From contig NZ_BQIP01000003.1 of the NCBI RefSeq assembly GCF_021602585.1, positions 248,001 to 312,000 of the forward strand: 64,000 nt of DNA, in the 5' to 3' direction. The stretch comes from Pseudomonas faucium. Lineage in GTDB: Bacteria > Pseudomonadota > Gammaproteobacteria > Pseudomonadales > Pseudomonadaceae. The notes under the pieces were generated by a model. That model was not told the DNA's origin. It did not search any database and saw nothing but the letters and a program-made list of their open reading frames with translations. This document shows, piece after piece, positions 47,729-55,121 of this stretch (position 1 is the stretch's first letter; each line of letters begins with the position of its first letter). Position numbers and translations under genes: made by a program.

Positions 47729-49078
47729 TCAGTCCTGGGCCGGGGTCAAGGCCTCGCGCAGGCTCTCGATCGCCGCATCACGGGCTTCTGCGCCCTCGAA
47801 CTGCGGCCCCTGGGCGACCTGCTCGCCGTCCAGCCACAAGCTGAAGCCCAGGCCTTCGACGCGCACATCGGCGTCGCCACCTTGCTGCAACTGCTTGCTC
47901 ACCGCACCAGCGCTCTTGCCGTCGGCGAAGCTGCGCGACAGCAGCAATTGCTCGCCATCGGCGGCCAGCAGGCGGAAGCGGAAGCTGCCGTCCTCGTCGC
48001 GGAAGCTGACGAAGCGCGCGCTCTTGGCGGCTTTCTTCTTCACTTCGGTGCTGGCCTGCACGCTGCTGCGGAACGAACGCAGGCCAACGGCCTCGCGCAG
48101 TTGCTCGAGGAACGGGGTAGCAATCTTGCGCGCCTTCGCGGCACCGGCCAGGAGGATGTCTTCCAGGTCCGACGGGCGCGAAATGAGCTGGTGGTAGTGC
48201 TCGCGTTTTTCCGCCAGCTGGCCGTCGAGCAACTGGTACAGGCGCTGCTTGGCATCACCCCAACCCAGGCCCTGCAGCAGTTCTTCGCGGAACTCGGCGC
48301 ACTGGGCTGGCGTGGAGAAGGCCTGGAACAGGGTGAACAGGTGGGCGTTGTCCGGGTCCTTGGCTTCGCCTGGGGCGCGCGAGTCGGTGACGATGCGCGA
48401 GATGGCGTCCTTCATGTCCTTGGCACTGGTGAACAATGGGATGGTGTTGTCGTAGCTCTTGGACATCTTGCGACCGTCCAGGCCCGGCAAGGTCGCCACG
48501 CTCTCCTCGATCACCGCTTCTGGCAGGGCGAAGAAGTCCTTGCCCTGGCCGAACAGGTGGTTGAAACGCTGGCCGATGTCGCGGGCCATTTCCACGTGCT
48601 GGATCTGGTCACGGCCGACCGGCACCTTGTTGGCATTGAACATCAGGATGTCCGCGGCCATCAGCACCGGGTAGCTGAACAGGCCCATGGTCACGCCGGC
48701 GTCCGGGTCTTCGCCGTTCTCCACGTTCTTGTCCACCGAGGCCTTGTAGGCGTGGGCGCGGTTGAGCAGGCCCTTGGCAGCCACGCAGGTCAGCAGCCAG
48801 GTCAGCTCGGGGATTTCGGGGATGTCGGACTGGCGGTAGAAGGTCACCTTCTGCGGGTCGAGGCCGCCGGCCAGCCAGGTCGCGGCGATTTCCAGACGCG
48901 AGCGCTGGATGCGCAGCGGGTCATCGCACTTGATCAGGGCGTGGTAGTCGGCCAGGAAGTAGAACGAGTCGGCACCAGGCTGCTGGCTGGCGACGATCGC
49001 CGGGCGGATGGCGCCCGCGTAGTTGCCCAGGTGCGGGGTGCCGGTGGTGGTGATACCAGTGAGAATGCGCGTGGTCAT
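47729..49078 (-). CDS. trpS: Tryptophanyl-tRNA synthetase, long form
   Basis: A 449-residue class I synthetase. HIGH-like motif [11 protein letters not shown] is near the N-terminus and [13 protein letters not shown] carries KMSKS. About 335 residues cover the usual bacterial TrpS; the remaining 110 form an extra C-terminal domain containing [20 protein letters not shown], which resembles the small YegP/DUF1508 fold. The extension is known from pseudomonads but its role is unclear. It starts 25 bp after the hydrolase gene on the same strand. Confidence 0.95.
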   Translation of the reverse strand: MTTRILTGITTTGTPHLGNYAGAIRPAIVASQQPGADSFYFLADYHALIKCDDPLRIQRSRLEIAATWLAGGLDPQKVTFYRQSDIPEIPELTWLLTCVAAKGLLNRAHAYKASVDKNVENGEDPDAGVTMGLFSYPVLMAADILMFNANKVPVGRDQIQHVEMARDIGQRFNHLFGQGKDFFALPEAVIEESVATLPGLDGRKMSKSYDNTIPLFTSAKDMKDAISRIVTDSRAPGEAKDPDNAHLFTLFQAFSTPAQCAEFREELLQGLGWGDAKQRLYQLLDGQLAEKREHYHQLISRPSDLEDILLAGAAKARKIATPFLEQLREAVGLRSFRSSVQASTEVKKKAAKSARFVSFRDEDGSFRFRLLAADGEQLLLSRSFADGKSAGAVSKQLQQGGDADVRVEGLGFSLWLDGEQVAQGPQFEGAEARDAAIESLREALTPAQD

Positions 49079-49103
49079 GGGTGTTCGCTTATTCAGGCTT
49101 GGC

Positions 49104-49739
49104 TCAATTCGAAAGGCGCGGCAGCAGCAGATCCTTCAGATCGGTCAGCTTGCCATGGAAGAAGTGTCCGCATTCTGCCACTTTCAGCAGCTCATGGGGG
49201 CGCGACAGGCTGTCGGACCAATCGTAAACCAGCTGCGGCGCCACGACTTCGTCGGCGTCAGGCTGCACCACCGTGATCGGGCAGCGCTGCGGCAACGGGA
49301 ATTCATCGCTCAGGCGCATCACCGCCGGGGCGATCATGAACAGGTGCTGCAGCGACACATCGGCCGCTTCCAGGCGCCCGGCCAGGCTGGTGGCGACGAA
49401 ACCACCGAAGGAGAAGCCCATCAACACCAGCGGCAACTGCGGGTGCTGCTCGCGCAGCCAGGCCGCGGCGGCTTCGGCATCGGCCACCTCGCCCGCGCCC
49501 ATGTCGTGGCTGCCGGCGCTCTGGCCGACGCCGCGGTAGTTGAAGCGCAAGGTGACGTAGCCGGCATCACGGGCAGTACGCTGCAGGGTCGAGACCACCT
49601 TGTTGAGCATGGTGCCGCCCTGAACCGGGTTCGGGTGGCAGATCAGCACCGCACCGCGGGCATCGGCCACGTCCAGGTACAAGGCTTCCAGCTGGCCCAC
49701 GGGGCCATCGATGAACAAGGGGGTTTCGCGGACAAGCAA
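49104..49739 (-). CDS. Alpha/beta hydrolase (dienelactone hydrolase-like)
   Basis: A 211-residue hydrolase. The nucleophile elbow is [11 protein letters not shown] (GxSxG with Ser), the acid is likely Asp in [10 protein letters not shown], and the base is His in [27 protein letters not shown] forms the oxyanion loop. It resembles small cytoplasmic esterases/acyl-peptide hydrolase-like proteins. Substrate unknown. It probably shares a message with trpS. Confidence 0.85.
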   Translation of the reverse strand: MLVRETPLFIDGPVGQLEALYLDVADARGAVLICHPNPVQGGTMLNKVVSTLQRTARDAGYVTLRFNYRGVGQSAGSHDMGAGEVADAEAAAAWLREQHPQLPLVLMGFSFGGFVATSLAGRLEAADVSLQHLFMIAPAVMRLSDEFPLPQRCPITVVQPDADEVVAPQLVYDWSDSLSRPHELLKVAECGHFFHGKLTDLKDLLLPRLSN

Positions 49740-49874
49740 GGCACTACTCCGTGACCTCGAAGGGGGTCGATTCGTCTAGGTGTGGAATTCTGTTCTGATT
49801 TGCGATCGCTCGCGGTATACAGCGCAGGTCTGAGCCGTTAACGTAAAGCAAAGCCGTTTATAGAGGAAGGACTC

Positions 49875-50309
49875 GTGGAACTCTCGCTCCTTGTTTGGTT
49901 GTTGCCAACCCTGGCCCTGGTCATTGGCGTCGCCATCGGCTTCGTCGTGGCGCGCCTGCTGCCCAATGCTGCGCCGAGCAGCACCCAGCGTCAGCTGGAC
50001 GATATCCAGAAGCGCTTCGACAGTTACCAGAACGAAGTGGTCACCCACTTCAACAGCACCGCCGTGCTGGTCAAGAAACTGACCCAGAGCTACCAGGATG
50101 TGCAAGATCACCTGGCCGAAGGTGCCAACAGCCTGGCCCTCGATGACGTCACCCGCCAGCGCCTGCTGGCTGCCCTGCATTCCGAAGCGGGCCAGGGCCC
50201 ACGCGATCGCCTGACCCCACCGCGCGACACCGAAGTGCCGCGCGACTACGCGCCGAAGACGCCGAACTCGCCGGGCATGCTCGACGAGAGCTACGGGCTC
50301 AAGCGCTGA
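49875..50309 (+). CDS. zapG: ZapG/YhcB (DUF1043) membrane protein
   Basis: A 144-residue protein with one N-terminal TM (LSLLVWLLPTLALVIGVAIGFVVARLL) and a cytoplasmic coiled coil (LDDIQKRFDSYQNEVVTHFN). A C-terminal low-complexity tail contains PRDYAPKTPNSPGMLDE. YhcB, now called ZapG or LapD in places, links cell division, elongation and lipid synthesis in E. coli. The start is GTG at 49875, supported by GAGGAAGG at 49863-49870. Confidence 0.9.
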   Translation: MELSLLVWLLPTLALVIGVAIGFVVARLLPNAAPSSTQRQLDDIQKRFDSYQNEVVTHFNSTAVLVKKLTQSYQDVQDHLAEGANSLALDDVTRQRLLAALHSEAGQGPRDRLTPPRDTEVPRDYAPKTPNSPGMLDESYGLKR

Positions 50310-50323
50310 TTCGCTGAAATGAA

Positions 50324-50347
50324 CAAGGCCTCGAAAGAGGCCTTTTT
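50324..50347 (+). terminator. Terminator after zapG
   Basis: AAGGCCTC-GAAA-GAGGCCTTTTT: compact stem with GAAA tetraloop and T-run. Confidence 0.9.
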
Positions 50348-50368
50348 CTTGTGTGAAATTCACCGTCC

Positions 50369-50443
50369 TCATCGCCGGCAAGCCGGCTCCCACAGAGGGA
50401 ATCGATGCTGTACCTGTGGGAGCCGGCTTGCCGGCGATAGGGC
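50369..50443. repeat. REP pair 7 (inverted)
   Basis: Inverted REP cores with about 25 bp between, in the convergent gap between zapG and mdeA. Confidence 0.9.
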
Positions 50444-50456
50444 CAATGCAGACAAA

Positions 50457-51656
50457 TCAACTACAAGCCTTCAACGCCTGCTCAACATCCGCCAGCAGAT
50501 CCTCAACATCCTCCAGCCCCACCGACAACCGCACCAACCCCTCCGAGATCCCATGATGCGCACGCTCTTCAGGCGTATAGCTCGAATGAGTCATGCTCGC
50601 CGGATGCTGCGCCAGCGACTCGGCATCCCCCAGGCTCACCGCCCGGGCAAACAGCTGCAACGCATTCATGAAGCGCCGCCCTGCCTCGATGCCGCCCTTG
50701 AGCTCGAAGGCGATCATCCCGCCCGGCAAACGCATCTGCTGCTGGGCCAACGCATACTGGCTGAACGTCGGCAGCCCCGGATAGTGAATCAACTCGACCT
50801 GCGGCTGGCGCGCCAGGTACTCCGCCACTTGCTGGGCATTGGCGCAATGGCGGTCCATACGCAACGCCAAGGTCTTGATGCCGCGCATCAGCAACGACGC
50901 ATCGTGCGGTGACAGCACCGCGCCGGTCAGGTCTTTGAGGCCTTCCAGTCGAATCCGGTCGATCAACGCCTTGTGCCCGATCACCAGCCCCGCAGTGATG
51001 TCGCCATGGCCGCTGAGGTACTTGGTGGCCGAATGCACCACCAGGTCGGCGCCAAGCTCCAGCGGCCGTTGCAGGTAGGGCGTGCAGTAGGTGTTGTCGA
51101 CAACGATGTGGATGTCATGCCCGCGCGCCGCTTCGGCCACGGCGGCGATATCGACCAGCTGCATGTTGGGGTTGGCCGGCGTTTCGAAGTAGATCATCCG
51201 CGTCTTACGGTTGATCGCCGCCTTGAGCGCTCTGCTGTCGTTGAGGTCTACGTGGCGAATCTTCACCCCGAACTCGCCGATGCCATGGTGCAGGAATGCG
51301 AAGGTACAGCCGTACAGCGTGGTGCCGACGATCAATTCATCGCCGGGCCGCAGCAGGGTCCACAAGGTCGAGGTGATGGCGCCCATGCCCGAGGCCAGGG
51401 CCAGCCCGGCCTCGCCGCCTTCCAGGGAGGCCATGCGCTGCTCCAGCAGGGCCAGGGTCGGGTTGGAGATCCGGCTGTAGAAATGCCCGCCCTCCTCTCC
51501 GGCAAAGCACGCTGCGCCATATTCCACCGTCGCGAAGGCATAGGTTGCGCTCTGGTACACCGGCGGCACCAGCGCGCCACCGTGGGAAAGCGGGTCGTAG
51601 CCATGGTGAATGGCTCGGGTGGAAAAACCGGTGTTGTTGTTATGGGAGCCGCGCAT
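50457..51656 (-). CDS. mdeA: L-methionine gamma-lyase
   Basis: A 399-residue PLP enzyme that splits methionine into methanethiol, 2-oxobutyrate and ammonia. It follows P. putida MdeA closely: RAIHHGYDPLSHGGALVPP, HFYSRISNPT, the active-site GTTLYGCTFAF with the Cys that is specific to methionine gamma-lyases, the PLP lysine in VHSATKYLSGHGD, and EGLKDLTGAVLSPHD. SVGLEDVEDLLADVEQAL closes it. It is divergent from the regulator mdeR. The mdeB (2-oxo acid dehydrogenase E1) gene described next to mdeA in some P. putida strains is not here; the downstream neighbour is zapG. Confidence 0.95.
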   Translation of the reverse strand: MRGSHNNNTGFSTRAIHHGYDPLSHGGALVPPVYQSATYAFATVEYGAACFAGEEGGHFYSRISNPTLALLEQRMASLEGGEAGLALASGMGAITSTLWTLLRPGDELIVGTTLYGCTFAFLHHGIGEFGVKIRHVDLNDSRALKAAINRKTRMIYFETPANPNMQLVDIAAVAEAARGHDIHIVVDNTYCTPYLQRPLELGADLVVHSATKYLSGHGDITAGLVIGHKALIDRIRLEGLKDLTGAVLSPHDASLLMRGIKTLALRMDRHCANAQQVAEYLARQPQVELIHYPGLPTFSQYALAQQQMRLPGGMIAFELKGGIEAGRRFMNALQLFARAVSLGDAESLAQHPASMTHSSYTPEERAHHGISEGLVRLSVGLEDVEDLLADVEQALKACS

Positions 51657-51783
51657 GGCTACAGCCTCTGGAGGTTTGTTCTAAGCTTATGCCACCGCAC
51701 TGCCTGATTTTTTCCAAAATTGCCCACGCATTCGCGGGTGTATTGGAACAAAAACAATAAAAACCTCAACCTGAGGGCAAACC

Positions 51784-52263
51784 ATGCCTATTACCCTCGA
51801 TCGCACCGATCGCGCCCTGCTCGCCGCCCTGCAAGATAACGCCCGCCTGACCGTATCCGAACTCGCCGACAAGGTCGCACTGACCACTTCCCCTTGCTGG
51901 CGCCGGGTCAAGCTGCTGGAAGACCACGGCTACATCACCGGCTACCAGGCGATTCTCTCGCCCAAGTCATTGGGGTTCGGGGTAACTGCGTTCGTCAGCA
52001 TCATGATGGATTCGCACACCAAGGACATGGCCTTGGCGTTCGAGCGGCGGCTGATGGAGATTCCCGAGATTGTGGCCTGCCACAACATCTCCGGGCGCTA
52101 TGACTTCCTGCTGGAGATCCTGGCGCGAGACCTGGAATCGTTCGGCGAATTTACCCGGGAAGTGTTGCAGCGGTTGCCGGGGGTGAAAGAGATCTACTCG
52201 AGCTTTTCCTACAAGGCGGTTAAGGAAAAACGGGTGATCCCTGTGTCTGAAGTACACATTTGA
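51784..52263 (+). CDS. mdeR: Lrp/AsnC-family regulator of mdeA
   Basis: A 159-residue Lrp-type protein. The HTH is in ALLAALQDNARLTVSELADK with WRRVKLLEDHGYITGYQAIL, followed by a RAM domain (FGVTAFVSIMMD, CHNISGRYDFLLEILARDLE). In P. putida MdeR activates the divergent methionine gamma-lyase gene in response to methionine. Gene order and orientation match. The shared 127-bp intergenic region must hold both promoters. Confidence 0.92.
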   Translation: MPITLDRTDRALLAALQDNARLTVSELADKVALTTSPCWRRVKLLEDHGYITGYQAILSPKSLGFGVTAFVSIMMDSHTKDMALAFERRLMEIPEIVACHNISGRYDFLLEILARDLESFGEFTREVLQRLPGVKEIYSSFSYKAVKEKRVIPVSEVHI

Positions 52264-52278
52264 ATCAGATCTTTCAAG

Positions 52279-52300
52279 TCGGTGGGAAGCCTCCTACCGA
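52279..52300. terminator. Hairpin after mdeR, island boundary
   Basis: TCGGTGGGA-AGCC-TCCTACCGA, 9-bp stem with one G.T pair, 15 bp after the mdeR stop. No long T-run follows, so terminator activity is uncertain. Confidence 0.5.
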
Positions 52301-52376
52301 TTGACAGGCCGCGCCTGACATACACGAGAAACCAGCCATAGCACGCTTGCCATGTAGCGATTAGGAGGATGACTAC

Positions 52377-52610
52377 ATGGCTCAAAATGAAACTATCAAA
52401 TTTGGTGAACCATTCCGTGATTCGGGCGGTGCCCTGCATTTAAATGAGGGGCTCTGGATAAACGAGCAAGCCCCAGACCGAACACCGCTCCCTCCTCTTT
52501 CCGGCGGCGGGGGACCAGGCTACGGCGGCTGGGGCTTGGACGCAGGGCGGCCCAGAGGTACTGGGGGGCCAAGCCGAGGGAAAATTGTTTGGAAAGTTCA
52601 GGGTCGTTAG
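52377..52610 (+). pseudogene. Truncated N-terminus of an S-type bacteriocin
   Basis: A 77-residue reading frame starting MAQNETIKFGEPFRDSGGAL with an excellent ribosome site (AGGAGG at 52363-52368). The middle is Pro/Gly-rich (LPPLSGGGGPGYGGWGLDAG), as in the disordered translocation N-terminus of colicins and pyocin S-type proteins, and I recall similar openings in Pseudomonas pyocins. A full bacteriocin would be 500-800 residues. Here the frame runs into DNA that codes a DNase fragment on the opposite strand (52574-52631) and stops. The remnant could still be translated; it has no receptor-binding or killing domain. Confidence 0.6.
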
Positions 52611-52631
52611 CCACAGCTTCCCAGGAAATAA
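52574..52631 (-). pseudogene. Inverted fragment of a colicin-type DNase domain
   Basis: Read on the minus strand this segment encodes SWEAVANDPELSKQFS. That matches the helix region of colicin E9/pyocin S DNases (FWEEVSKDPELSKNF by memory). It is antisense to all surrounding genes and ends within a few bases of the start of the first immunity gene, so it marks an inversion breakpoint. Confidence 0.65.
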
Positions 52632-52633
52632 AC

Positions 52634-52894
52634 ATGATTTTAAAAGATCAGATTACTGACTACACCGAACAAGAATTTGTCGGATTCTTGTACGAAATTA
52701 ATCGAGCCATTGAAGATGAACCCGAAAAGATATTGATCCCCCTGATTGGACACTTTGAAAAAATAACTGAACACCCTTCTGGCAGTGATCTATTCTTCAG
52801 ACCACAAGGGAGCAGCCAAGGCGAACCTGAACAGGTCCTTAAAATCATAAAGGATTGGCGACTGGCCAACAACAAAGAAGGATTTAGATCATAA
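52634..52894 (+). CDS. DNase-bacteriocin immunity protein 1 (Im9 family)
   Basis: An 86-residue acidic protein of the colicin E/pyocin S immunity family, which binds the DNase domain of its cognate bacteriocin next to the active site. Family marks: DYTEQEF after the first strand (helix I), a variable helix II around residues 28-38 (EDEPEKILIP) that sets specificity, the invariant EHPSG at 46-50, then DLFFRP where Im9 has DLIYYP, and the end KDWRLANNKEGF. The hot-spot Tyr-Tyr pair of Im9 is Phe-Phe here. AGGA lies about 9 nt before the ATG at 52634. It is the first immunity locus of the array; its bacteriocin is absent. Confidence 0.9.
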   Translation: MILKDQITDYTEQEFVGFLYEINRAIEDEPEKILIPLIGHFEKITEHPSGSDLFFRPQGSSQGEPEQVLKIIKDWRLANNKEGFRS

Positions 52895-52902
52895 ATATCC
52901 AC

Positions 52903-52928
52903 AACCCCGCCTCGGCGGGGTATTTCTT
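52903..52928 (+). terminator. Hairpin after immunity gene 1
   Basis: AACCCCGCC-TC-GGCGGGGTATTTCTT: GC stem followed by a T-rich stretch, 10 bp past the stop codon. Confidence 0.75.
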
Positions 52929-53020
52929 ATCAGGCAAGGCGTAGATTGTAGCCTTACACCCCGCTTCGTGGGAAGGCACTCCGAACTGGTGCTGTAACTT
53001 TCCTAGAAACTTATAAAGTG

Positions 53021-53279
53021 GTGATTAGTCAAAACTCTCCCTTACAAATTACACGCGAGCCGAATTTAGGACTGTGGTTGAGGAATTGCTACAGGCATCC
53101 GGTACCTCGGCTTGGCAGGATCGCTTGCTCGAACACTTTATCGAGATTGCCGGACACTCGGATGGCTCTGACCACCCTACTACCCGGCAAACGACCTCGA
53201 GGGCTGCGCCGAAGGGGATCGCACAGATCATTGCTTGGCGAAAATCAAAGGAACTTCTCCTGTTCAAGGACCTGCAATG
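53021..53279 (+). pseudogene. Immunity locus 2, frameshifted copy of immunity gene 9
   Basis: The DNA aligns with the intact gene at 56576-56839 nearly throughout: GTGATTAGTCAAAA start, GGCATCCGGTACCTCGGCTT, TGGCAGGATCG, GAACACTTTATCGA, and the end GTTCAAGGACCTGCAATGA. Single-base losses in the first quarter (TACAC-GCG against TACACCTGCG) and in the last third (about 53200-53220) break the frame. Nothing full length can be made. The lipoprotein copy that follows overlaps its end, as in the intact version. Confidence 0.85.
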
Positions 53280-53411
53280 AACAAATCTGTATGGGTGTCG
53301 ATACTGCTTCTATCCGGTTGCGCCGATGGCAGAATCCTTCTTCTGCCTGATCGGCATAACCAGAAATTCACCTGCGATATCAATCCTTACCATTACGGAG
53401 AAAAGCCATGA
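53277..53411 (+). CDS. Truncated copy of the small lipoprotein gene
   Basis: A 44-residue frame beginning MNKSVWVSILLLSGCADGRI, with a short signal peptide and lipobox LLSGC. The first 38 or so residues match the 60-residue lipoprotein at 56836. The 3' end is different: after CDINPY it continues HYGEKP and stops. HYGEKP is nearly the same as the HYREKP end of the bacteriocin tip at 55496-55840. So the lipoprotein copy has been joined to the 3' tip that precedes the next immunity gene, and its TGA overlaps that gene's ATG (ATGA). It may be expressed; function unknown. Confidence 0.65.
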   Translation: MNKSVWVSILLLSGCADGRILLLPDRHNQKFTCDINPYHYGEKP

Positions 53412-53671
53412 TACTCAAGGAAAACCTAAGTGATTACACAGAGCAGGAATTCCTGGAGTTCCTAGCTGAAATCGACAGAGCAAACGAGGACGAGCCGGAC
53501 GAGGTACTCACGCCTTTGCTGCAGCATTTCAAAAAAGTCACTGAGCATCCCTCTGGGATTAATCTTTTGTACAAGCCTGCGTCCAGCAAAGAGGGTGAGC
53601 CAGAGGAAGTACTCAGAATCGTCAAGGAATGGCGTCTGGCTAACGGTAAGGATGGCTTCAAGCCGTCCTGA
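53408..53671 (+). CDS. DNase-bacteriocin immunity protein 3
   Basis: An 87-residue member of the Im family: SDYTEQEF (helix I), EDEPDEVLTP (helix II), EHPSG at 46-50, NLLYKP where Im9 has DLIYYP, and KEWRLANGKDGF. The Asp/Ser before LIYYP is changed (INLLY), which is rare. Its first 110 nucleotides are identical to those of immunity gene 8, while the rest differs, showing a recombinant or gene-conversion history. The ATG overlaps the preceding stop as ATGA. Confidence 0.9.
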   Translation: MILKENLSDYTEQEFLEFLAEIDRANEDEPDEVLTPLLQHFKKVTEHPSGINLLYKPASSKEGEPEEVLRIVKEWRLANGKDGFKPS

Positions 53672-53683
53672 AAGGCACTATTC

Positions 53684-53709
53684 AGAGGTCCTGATAACTC
53701 AGGCCCTCT
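53684..53709 (+). terminator. Hairpin after immunity gene 3
   Basis: AGAGGTCCTGA-TAAC-TCAGGCCCTCT: 11-bp stem with one mismatch, no clear T-run. Confidence 0.5.
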
Positions 53710-53904
53710 GCCTTCCCCACGCTTGCAATTGAAAATTCCTACACATTATTAGAAAACGCCCCACAGCCAAATTGGCCCTACATAAGTTTACAGCCTTTGA
53801 AAACTACGCCACCATCTTTTGACACCTGCCCAAAAGAACCATCTTATGGCCGCGCACCTTCCAGAGCCTTCATTTCAACTTAATGCCATCAACGTCAAAC
53901 TGGC

Positions 53905-53964
53905 AGCATTAGTTCGGCCACACCGGCTGCGCACAGTCAAATTCACTGAAGGACATCAGAATGA
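53905..53964 (+). pseudogene. Orphan HNH tip upstream of immunity gene 4
   Basis: In the frame that ends in the TGA overlapping the next ATG, the DNA reads SATPAAHSQIH, stop, RTSE, stop. TPxxHxxIH is the end of the HNH motif of colicin-type DNases (TPKRHIDIH in colicin E9). The rest of the domain is gone and an internal stop is present. From 53672 to here I see no other gene. Confidence 0.6.
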
Positions 53965-54224
53965 ACGAGAAATCCGACATTTCCGGTTTTACCGAAGCCG
54001 AATTCCTTAAATTAATTTTTTCAATTAGCGACCCAGAAGACGGGCTTAGTGAAGAAGAGTTGGATTTACGAATATTTAAATTTGAAGAACTATGCGAACA
54101 TCCTAGCGGATCCGATCTGATTTTTTGGCCTGACGCCGATGAGCTTGACACCCCAGCAGCGATCATTCGAATCATAAAACAGTGGCGCGCCGCCGAAGGT
54201 CGCGCCGGGTTCAAACCTGAGTAA
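53961..54224 (+). CDS. DNase-bacteriocin immunity protein 4
   Basis: An 87-residue Im-family protein: FTEAEFLKLI (helix I), DGLSEEELDLRIF (helix II, very acidic), CEHPSG around 45-50, DLIFWP in place of DLIYYP, and IRIIKQWRAAEGRAGF. It is the sister of immunity protein 6, whose last 20 residues are identical, and belongs to the first copy of a 790-bp tandem duplication. Specificity helix II differs from protein 6 at a few positions. Confidence 0.92.
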   Translation: MNEKSDISGFTEAEFLKLIFSISDPEDGLSEEELDLRIFKFEELCEHPSGSDLIFWPDADELDTPAAIIRIIKQWRAAEGRAGFKPE

Positions 54225-54230
54225 GTTTGC

Positions 54231-54250
54231 TGCCCCGCTCCGTCGGGGCA
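54231..54250 (+). terminator. Hairpin after immunity gene 4
   Basis: TGCCCCG-CTCCGT-CGGGGCA, 7 bp past the stop codon; repeated exactly after gene 6. Confidence 0.6.
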
Positions 54251-54283
54251 ATCCGATATTTCAAATCGACCTCATCAAACAAA

Positions 54284-54331
54284 GTTACTCCATCTGCGCA
54301 CCACATAACTCATTATAGAGACAAAGCATGA
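54284..54331 (+). pseudogene. Orphan HNH tip upstream of immunity gene 5
   Basis: Reads VTPSAHHITHYRDKA then TGA overlapping the immunity ATG (ATGA). Compare VTPRVHNAIHYREKP at the tip before gene 8: the TPxxHxxxH end of a DNase, with nothing of the domain left upstream. Confidence 0.72.
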
Positions 54332-54591
54332 GGCGGAATAATAGCTACAGCGATTACACAGAGTCTGAATTTATCGACTTCCTAAAGGAGGTTTACCGTG
54401 CCAACGCTGAAGAGCCTGATGAAGTACTAGCCCCCCTTCTTAAACATTTTTCTGATGTAACGGAGCATCCTAGCGGAACAGACTTGATCTATTGGCCGGA
54501 GAGTGACGATCAAGGTGAACTGGAGGCAGTACTGGGCATTGTTAAAAAGTGGCGAACTGATAACGAAAAACTAGGATTTAGAGAAGACTGA
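54328..54591 (+). CDS. DNase-bacteriocin immunity protein 5
   Basis: An 87-residue Im-family protein: SDYTESEFIDFLKEVYRAN (helix I), AEEPDEVLAPLL (helix II), TEHPSG, DLIYWP, and VKKWRTDNEKLGF. Helix II resembles that of proteins 3 and 8 (EPDEVL). A strong internal AAGGAGG (54386-54392) is coincidental. The broken locus 7 is its tandem copy. Confidence 0.92.
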   Translation: MRRNNSYSDYTESEFIDFLKEVYRANAEEPDEVLAPLLKHFSDVTEHPSGTDLIYWPESDDQGELEAVLGIVKKWRTDNEKLGFRED

Positions 54592-54617
54592 GACGGAATC
54601 ACAATCGAGTGCAGAAA

Positions 54618-54639
54618 CTACCCTGCGCTTGCAGGGTAG
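54618..54639 (+). terminator. Hairpin after immunity gene 5
   Basis: CTACCCTGC-GCTT-GCAGGGTAG, perfect 9-bp stem with a tetraloop, 26 bp after the stop. Confidence 0.65.
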
Positions 54640-54645
54640 CCTTAA

Positions 54646-54753
54646 CTATTCACCAACCCAATTTCGGAAGGTGGAGCCGTCTACGAGGTAGATAACATAA
54701 GAGTGGTGAGACCAGAGGCTCACAACCGAATCCACTACGGGACATCGCAATGA
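54646..54753 (+). pseudogene. Orphan HNH tip upstream of immunity gene 6
   Basis: The longest clean tip: after an in-frame TAA it reads LFTNPISEGGAVYEVDNIRV, then VRPEAHNRIHYGTSQ and TGA overlapping the next ATG. It matches the last third of colicin-type DNases (HHDKPISQGGEVYDMDN, then TPKRHIDIH), but the catalytic HH has become FT and the first two thirds of the domain are missing. Confidence 0.82.
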
Positions 54754-55013
54754 AAGACCACAAGATATTTTCCGACTTCACCGAGGCTGAATTCCTTGAG
54801 TTCATTACCTCCATCACCGATCCGGCAGATGATGTAAGCGAAAAAGAACTGGATTTGCGCATTTTGAAATTCAAAAAAATCTCTGAGCACCCCAGCGGAT
54901 CCGACCTTATTTATTGGCCCGAATCCGATGGCGTTGACACCCCTGAAGAGATCATTCGAATCATAAAACAGTGGCGCGCCGCCGAAGGTCGCGCCGGTTT
55001 CAAGCCCGAGTAA
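54750..55013 (+). CDS. DNase-bacteriocin immunity protein 6
   Basis: An 87-residue Im-family protein: SDFTEAEFLEFI (helix I), DDVSEKELDLRIL (helix II), SEHPSG, DLIYWP and IRIIKQWRAAEGRAGF. Paralogue of protein 4 in the second copy of the tandem duplication. The ATG overlaps the stop of the orphan tip, the arrangement normally used to couple immunity to bacteriocin translation. Confidence 0.92.
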   Translation: MKDHKIFSDFTEAEFLEFITSITDPADDVSEKELDLRILKFKKISEHPSGSDLIYWPESDGVDTPEEIIRIIKQWRAAEGRAGFKPE

Positions 55014-55019
55014 AATTGC

Positions 55020-55039
55020 TGCCCCGCTCCGTCGGGGCA
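55020..55039 (+). terminator. Hairpin after immunity gene 6
   Basis: TGCCCCG-CTCCGT-CGGGGCA, identical to the hairpin after gene 4. Confidence 0.6.
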
Positions 55040-55073
55040 ATCCTATATTTCAAATCAACCTCATCAAAATAAA

Positions 55074-55121
55074 GTTACTCCATCTGCGCACCACAAAACT
55101 TATTATGGAGACAAAGCATGA
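55074..55121 (+). pseudogene. Orphan HNH tip upstream of locus 7
   Basis: Reads VTPSAHHKTYYGDKA and TGA overlapping ATG; a more decayed copy of the tip before gene 5 (ITHYRDKA became KTYYGDKA). Confidence 0.65.

Larger units (their letters stand above)
53961..54705 (+). repeat. Tandem duplication, copy A
   Basis: Immunity genes 4 and 5 with their hairpins and the beginning of the next tip. The same order recurs at 54750-55495 with a constant offset of 789-790 bp (gene starts 53961/54750 and 54328/55118; hairpins 54618/55407). Confidence 0.85.

Noticed and set aside
53819-54010. 63-codon open frame overlapping the start of immunity gene 4
   Set aside because: It has no ribosome site, overlaps a well-supported immunity gene in another frame, and the DNA is better explained as a decayed nuclease tip.
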